Assembly (NCBI GenBank): GCA_002366755.1
Contig: DFBV01000269.1
Span: 1-7,279 of the forward strand
Direction of reading: 5' to 3'
Length of the DNA: 7,279 nucleotides
DNA from: Anaerolineales bacterium UBA3071
GTDB taxonomy: Bacteria; Chloroflexota; Anaerolineae; UBA3071
The position numbers were made by a program, and so were the translations under genes. Below the pieces are notes generated by a model. That model was given only the letters and a program-made list of their open reading frames with translations. It was not told the origin of the DNA and did no database searches. Each line of letters starts with the position of its first letter. The first letter of the stretch is position 1. Of the stretch, positions 5,582 through 7,279 are shown one piece after another.

Positions 5582-7015
5582 CTACTGACGCTCAGCCAGC
5601 ATCGCTTCCACCTGCTCCTGCAGCCACTCGGCTCCAGTCTCAGGCGTCATCGTGCCTTCCAGGGCGATGTTGCTGATGACCTGCGGGATGAGCAAGCGAC
5701 CCTCGATATCGCCGACCACCGCCCGCTGTGTGGCATCGTAGTCAGGGCGGAAGAGCCAGCGCTGCATGGATTCGAAGCCGTTGGCGATCTGCCCCATCGT
5801 CTCGTCCGAGTAGTTGGCGAAGAAGGGGCTGAGTCCGCTCCAGCCATCCACCGCACTCTTGAGCACGGGCACCTTGCCGAATGGAGCCAGGGCCAGGACA
5901 TCCTGGTAGTTCTGACCAGTCAAGTACCACTTGACCACTTCCTGCGCCTCAGGCTTGGCGCCCTGCATGATGCCCAGCGTCACCAACTGGCCGTAGGAAG
6001 CAGAGCCGTTGGGGCCAACCATCTGCGAGGCGAAGCCAGTCTGCTTGGCCAGTTCCTCCACGGCGATCTCTATCTTGCCGCCGTCCTGCATGCCGGAGCC
6101 TTCAACCAAGTCGTCCATTATGTAGGTGCTGTAGAACAGCATACCGGACTGGTCGAGCTCATAGGCCTCGCGCGCCCCGCGCCAGAACTGCGGGCCGGGC
6201 ATCGCGCAGCGCTGCAGCTCGGTGTAGAACTCCAGCGCTTCAACCATCTCGGGCGTGTTCATGGTGACGTTGCCTGCCTCGTCGAACGGCCAGGCGTCGT
6301 TAGATATGGCCACCTGCTCGAAGACCTGGTGCGGATAGTTCTGGCCAGGATCCGTGCCCAGGACGAGACCGTACAACAGGTTGCCCGCTCCCGGTAGACC
6401 GTCGCAAGCAGCGTTGATGTCGTCCCAGGACACCGGCGCGTTGAGGCCCTCTCCCTCGAATACGTCGGCGCGATACCAGATAGCCTGGATCCAGCCATCG
6501 AAGGGCACAGCGGCGTACTTGCCGGTGGAGGGGTCAGTGACCATGACCAGCGGGCCAGCGCGGAAGTCATCCTCGCTGAGGCCCTTGATTACGGCCACTG
6601 CCGCATCCTCGTCCAGGATCTCGTCAGCGGCGAAGGTCGCCACGCGCTCGATGCCCATGCGGACGATGTCCGGCAACTGATTGGCGGCCCGCGCCGTGGC
6701 GATGCGCTGCGATATGCTGGCCTCGTCGATGGCGATGATGCGGAGATCAATCTTGGGGTTCTCGGCCATGAAACCATCGGCAATGGCTTCATACACGGCG
6801 ATGCGATCCTCCTCGTTGTCAGTCGTCCAGAACTCGATAACGGTCTTGTCTACCTCGACCGCCACCTCCTTCACGACCTCGACGGTCTCGACCACCACCT
6901 TCTCGACCACCACTTCCTTCTCTACTTCGATGATCTGCGGTGTGGGGGACGGGCAGGCGGCCAAGAACGTGGCCACCAACGTGAGTACCAGCAGTAGTGA
7001 TGCTAACTTCTTCAT
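5582..7015 (-). CDS. Extracellular sugar-binding lipoprotein (family 1) of a CUT1 ABC importer
   Basis: This is the membrane-anchored, outward-facing receptor that delivers sugar to the two permeases encoded next. I start it at the ATG at 7015 (477 residues) rather than at an in-frame ATG 48 nt upstream. The chosen ATG has AGGAGGAGG at 7025-7033, 9 nt away, and directly opens a signal peptide (MKKLASLLLVLTLVATFLAA). The lipobox LAAC ends at Cys21, the predicted lipidation site. Residues 28-57 are an alternating Val/Glu/Lys linker of the kind common in Chloroflexota binding proteins, before the fold starts at VIEFWTT (59-65). Family-1 features include LPDIVRMG (114-121), VPFDGWIQAIWYRADVFEGE (170-189) with the following LNAPVSWDDI, and an aromatic-rich C-terminal lobe. 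Cys204 and Cys270 could form a disulfide. An upstream LacI-type gene suggests sugar-responsive control. The ligand is not determinable here. Confidence 0.95.
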   Translation of the reverse strand: MKKLASLLLVLTLVATFLAACPSPTPQIIEVEKEVVVEKVVVETVEVVKEVAVEVDKTVIEFWTTDNEEDRIAVYEAIADGFMAENPKIDLRIIAIDEASISQRIATARAANQLPDIVRMGIERVATFAADEILDEDAAVAVIKGLSEDDFRAGPLVMVTDPSTGKYAAVPFDGWIQAIWYRADVFEGEGLNAPVSWDDINAACDGLPGAGNLLYGLVLGTDPGQNYPHQVFEQVAISNDAWPFDEAGNVTMNTPEMVEALEFYTELQRCAMPGPQFWRGAREAYELDQSGMLFYSTYIMDDLVEGSGMQDGGKIEIAVEELAKQTGFASQMVGPNGSASYGQLVTLGIMQGAKPEAQEVVKWYLTGQNYQDVLALAPFGKVPVLKSAVDGWSGLSPFFANYSDETMGQIANGFESMQRWLFRPDYDATQRAVVGDIEGRLLIPQVISNIALEGTMTPETGAEWLQEQVEAMLAERQ

Positions 7016-7024
7016 TGTTGTTTT

Positions 7025-7033
7025 CCTCCTCCT
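7025..7033 (-). promoter_or_regulatory. Shine-Dalgarno site that decides the binding-protein start
   Basis: The minus strand reads AGGAGGAGG, 9 nt before the ATG at 7015. The in-frame ATG at 7063 has no comparable site and would put 16 basic residues in front of the signal peptide, so the downstream start is preferred. Confidence 0.8.
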
Positions 7034-7127
7034 AAGGAGTGAACGATATAGTTGTTCCAACATCCCGACGACGCTCGCCTCTTGAACATCGTCGACTTCC
7101 GACGATACAGCCTAAAAGCGATGGCAT
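7032..7127 (-). CDS. Possible 31-codon leader ORF (hypothetical)
   Basis: A short minus-strand frame opens with ATG at 7127-7125 and ends with TAG at 7034-7032, the stop overlapping the start of the binding-protein Shine-Dalgarno. It would encode a small basic peptide beginning MPSLLGCIVGS, with two cysteines and an Arg-rich middle; I recognise no family. In its favour is an exceptional ribosome-binding match immediately upstream. Against it, AGGAGG lies only 2 nt from the ATG, much too close for normal initiation, and the codon pattern is not convincing. It may be a leader peptide that couples ribosome loading to the binding-protein gene, or chance. Confidence 0.2.
   Translation of the reverse strand: MPSLLGCIVGSRRCSRGERRRDVGTTISFTP
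7088..7106. other. 7-bp hairpin in the leader of the binding-protein gene
   Basis: ATCGTCG (7088-7094) pairs perfectly with CGACGAT (7100-7106) around a 5-nt loop. It lies midway between the regulator stop and the binding-protein start. No T-run follows on the minus strand. It could shape the leader mRNA or be an inverted protein-binding site; the sequence does not decide. Confidence 0.4.
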
Positions 7128-7138
7128 CACCTCCTTTC
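7126..7138 (-). promoter_or_regulatory. 13-nt extended anti-Shine-Dalgarno complement
   Basis: The minus strand reads GAAAGGAGGTGAT, complementary to 13 consecutive bases of the usual bacterial 16S rRNA 3' tail. It starts 3 nt after the TGA of the LacI-type gene. No ATG, GTG or TTG sits at normal spacing: the nearest ATG is 2 nt from AGGAGG, and a codon ATC occupies the ideal position. It may be a ribosome standby site, or the RBS of a lost or non-canonical small gene. Confidence 0.55.
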
Positions 7139-7141
7139 GTT

Positions 7142-7279
7142 TCATTTCGTCGCGAGATCTCGCGAAACAGTGCCTGGCCCCGGCGGGCCGCTGGAAGAGC
7201 GGACGATGAGCTCTGGCTGCCAGCGCACCTGGCGTTCGGTCAACTCCTCGCCCCGCAACAGTTGGATCAACATGCGACA
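7142..7279 (-). CDS. LacI-family transcriptional regulator, C-terminal fragment
   Basis: Only the last 45 codons and the TGA (7144-7142) are in the window. The visible end, MLIQLLRGEELTERQ followed by WQPELIVRSSSGPP, is the usual final helix and last strand of LacI/GalR sugar-sensing regulators, where a pattern like LLxLIxGE-x(n)-ELVVRxSTxPP closes the effector-binding domain. About a dozen extra residues follow this motif, slightly longer than typical. The DNA-binding half lies outside. The gene is directly upstream of, and co-oriented with, the sugar-binding protein gene, so it very likely controls this importer, usually as a repressor released by sugar. The final codons contain a 16-bp perfect palindrome that could be an operator or chance. 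Confidence 0.88.
   Translation of the reverse strand, partial: CRMLIQLLRGEELTERQVRWQPELIVRSSSGPPGPGTVSRDLATK
7150..7165. promoter_or_regulatory. 16-bp perfect palindrome inside the 3' end of the LacI-type gene
   Basis: TCGCGAGATCTCGCGA reads identically on both strands. It covers codons for Ser-Arg-Asp-Leu-Ala near the regulator's C-terminus, about 135 nt upstream of the binding-protein start. LacI-family operators are palindromes of similar length, but they usually have a central CG; here the centre is GATC. It could be an operator, a hairpin, or a coincidence in GC-rich sequence. Confidence 0.3.

Noticed and set aside
5516..6397. Long plus-strand open frame of 293 codons opposite the binding-protein gene
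   Set aside because: It lies antisense to a gene with a clear signal peptide, lipobox and family motifs. It starts inside the REP-like hairpin region and its product resembles no family, so it is a GC-rich shadow frame.
7051..7061. GTTGTTCCAAC as a possible LacI-type operator upstream of the binding-protein gene
   Set aside because: The arms are only 4 bp with a 3-nt centre and no central CG, too weak to call.
7016..7063. Upstream in-frame ATG at 7063 as start of the binding lipoprotein
   Set aside because: It would put 16 mostly basic residues before a complete signal peptide. The ATG at 7015 has a strong, well-spaced AGGAGGAGG.
7121..7140. Plus-strand ATCACCTCCTTTC as the 3' end of a 16S rRNA gene
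   Set aside because: Upstream plus-strand sequence shows none of the conserved terminal 16S helix or GTAACAAGGTAGCC-type motif. It is better read as an extended Shine-Dalgarno on the minus strand.

Overview
All convincing genes in this window lie on the minus strand. It looks like a piece of a fairly GC-rich bacterial chromosome, most likely Chloroflexota (Anaerolineae-like). That guess rests on the style of the solute-binding lipoprotein, which has a Val/Glu/Lys-rich linker straight after the lipobox, on the short-type alpha-glucan phosphorylase, and on two dispersed 9-nt-period repeats that I recall (unverified) from such genomes. The affiliation is inference.

Layout in transcription order, from the right edge leftwards: (1) the last 45 codons of a LacI-family regulator (7142-7279); (2) a 126-nt leader (7016-7141) with an extended anti-Shine-Dalgarno match, a possible 31-codon ORF and a hairpin; (3) a family-1 sugar-binding lipoprotein (5582-7015); (4) an unusually structured 185-nt gap (5397-5581) holding a perfect 14-bp hairpin and a 96-nt nested inverted-repeat element; (5) a MalF-type permease (4440-5396); (6) a MalG-type permease 14 nt later (3514-4425); (7) a 572-nt gap (2942-3513) with a dispersed repeat and coding-like debris, possibly decayed thioredoxin-fold genes; (8) an 854-residue alpha-glucan phosphorylase (377-2941); (9) a 176-nt gap with a second dispersed repeat; (10) the N-terminal 64-66 residues of a GT-A glycosyltransferase running off the left edge.

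Working model: the LacI-family protein controls a CUT1-type ABC importer for an oligosaccharide. Import is powered by an ATPase encoded elsewhere, since none is present here. Next to it, the cytosolic phosphorylase splits alpha-1,4-glucan or maltodextrin to glucose-1-phosphate. A maltodextrin-type substrate is suggested only by adjacency. The phosphorylase has its own RBS and is separated by a long gap, so it may be a separate unit serving glycogen turnover.

The genes are ordinary. The least explained parts are the intergenic elements: the structured gap between the binding protein and the permeases, the two repeats that share a 9-nt period but not a sequence, the debris upstream of the phosphorylase, and the lacI-to-binding-protein leader. 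I see no CRISPR array, tRNA, rRNA, IS element or obvious new multi-gene system.
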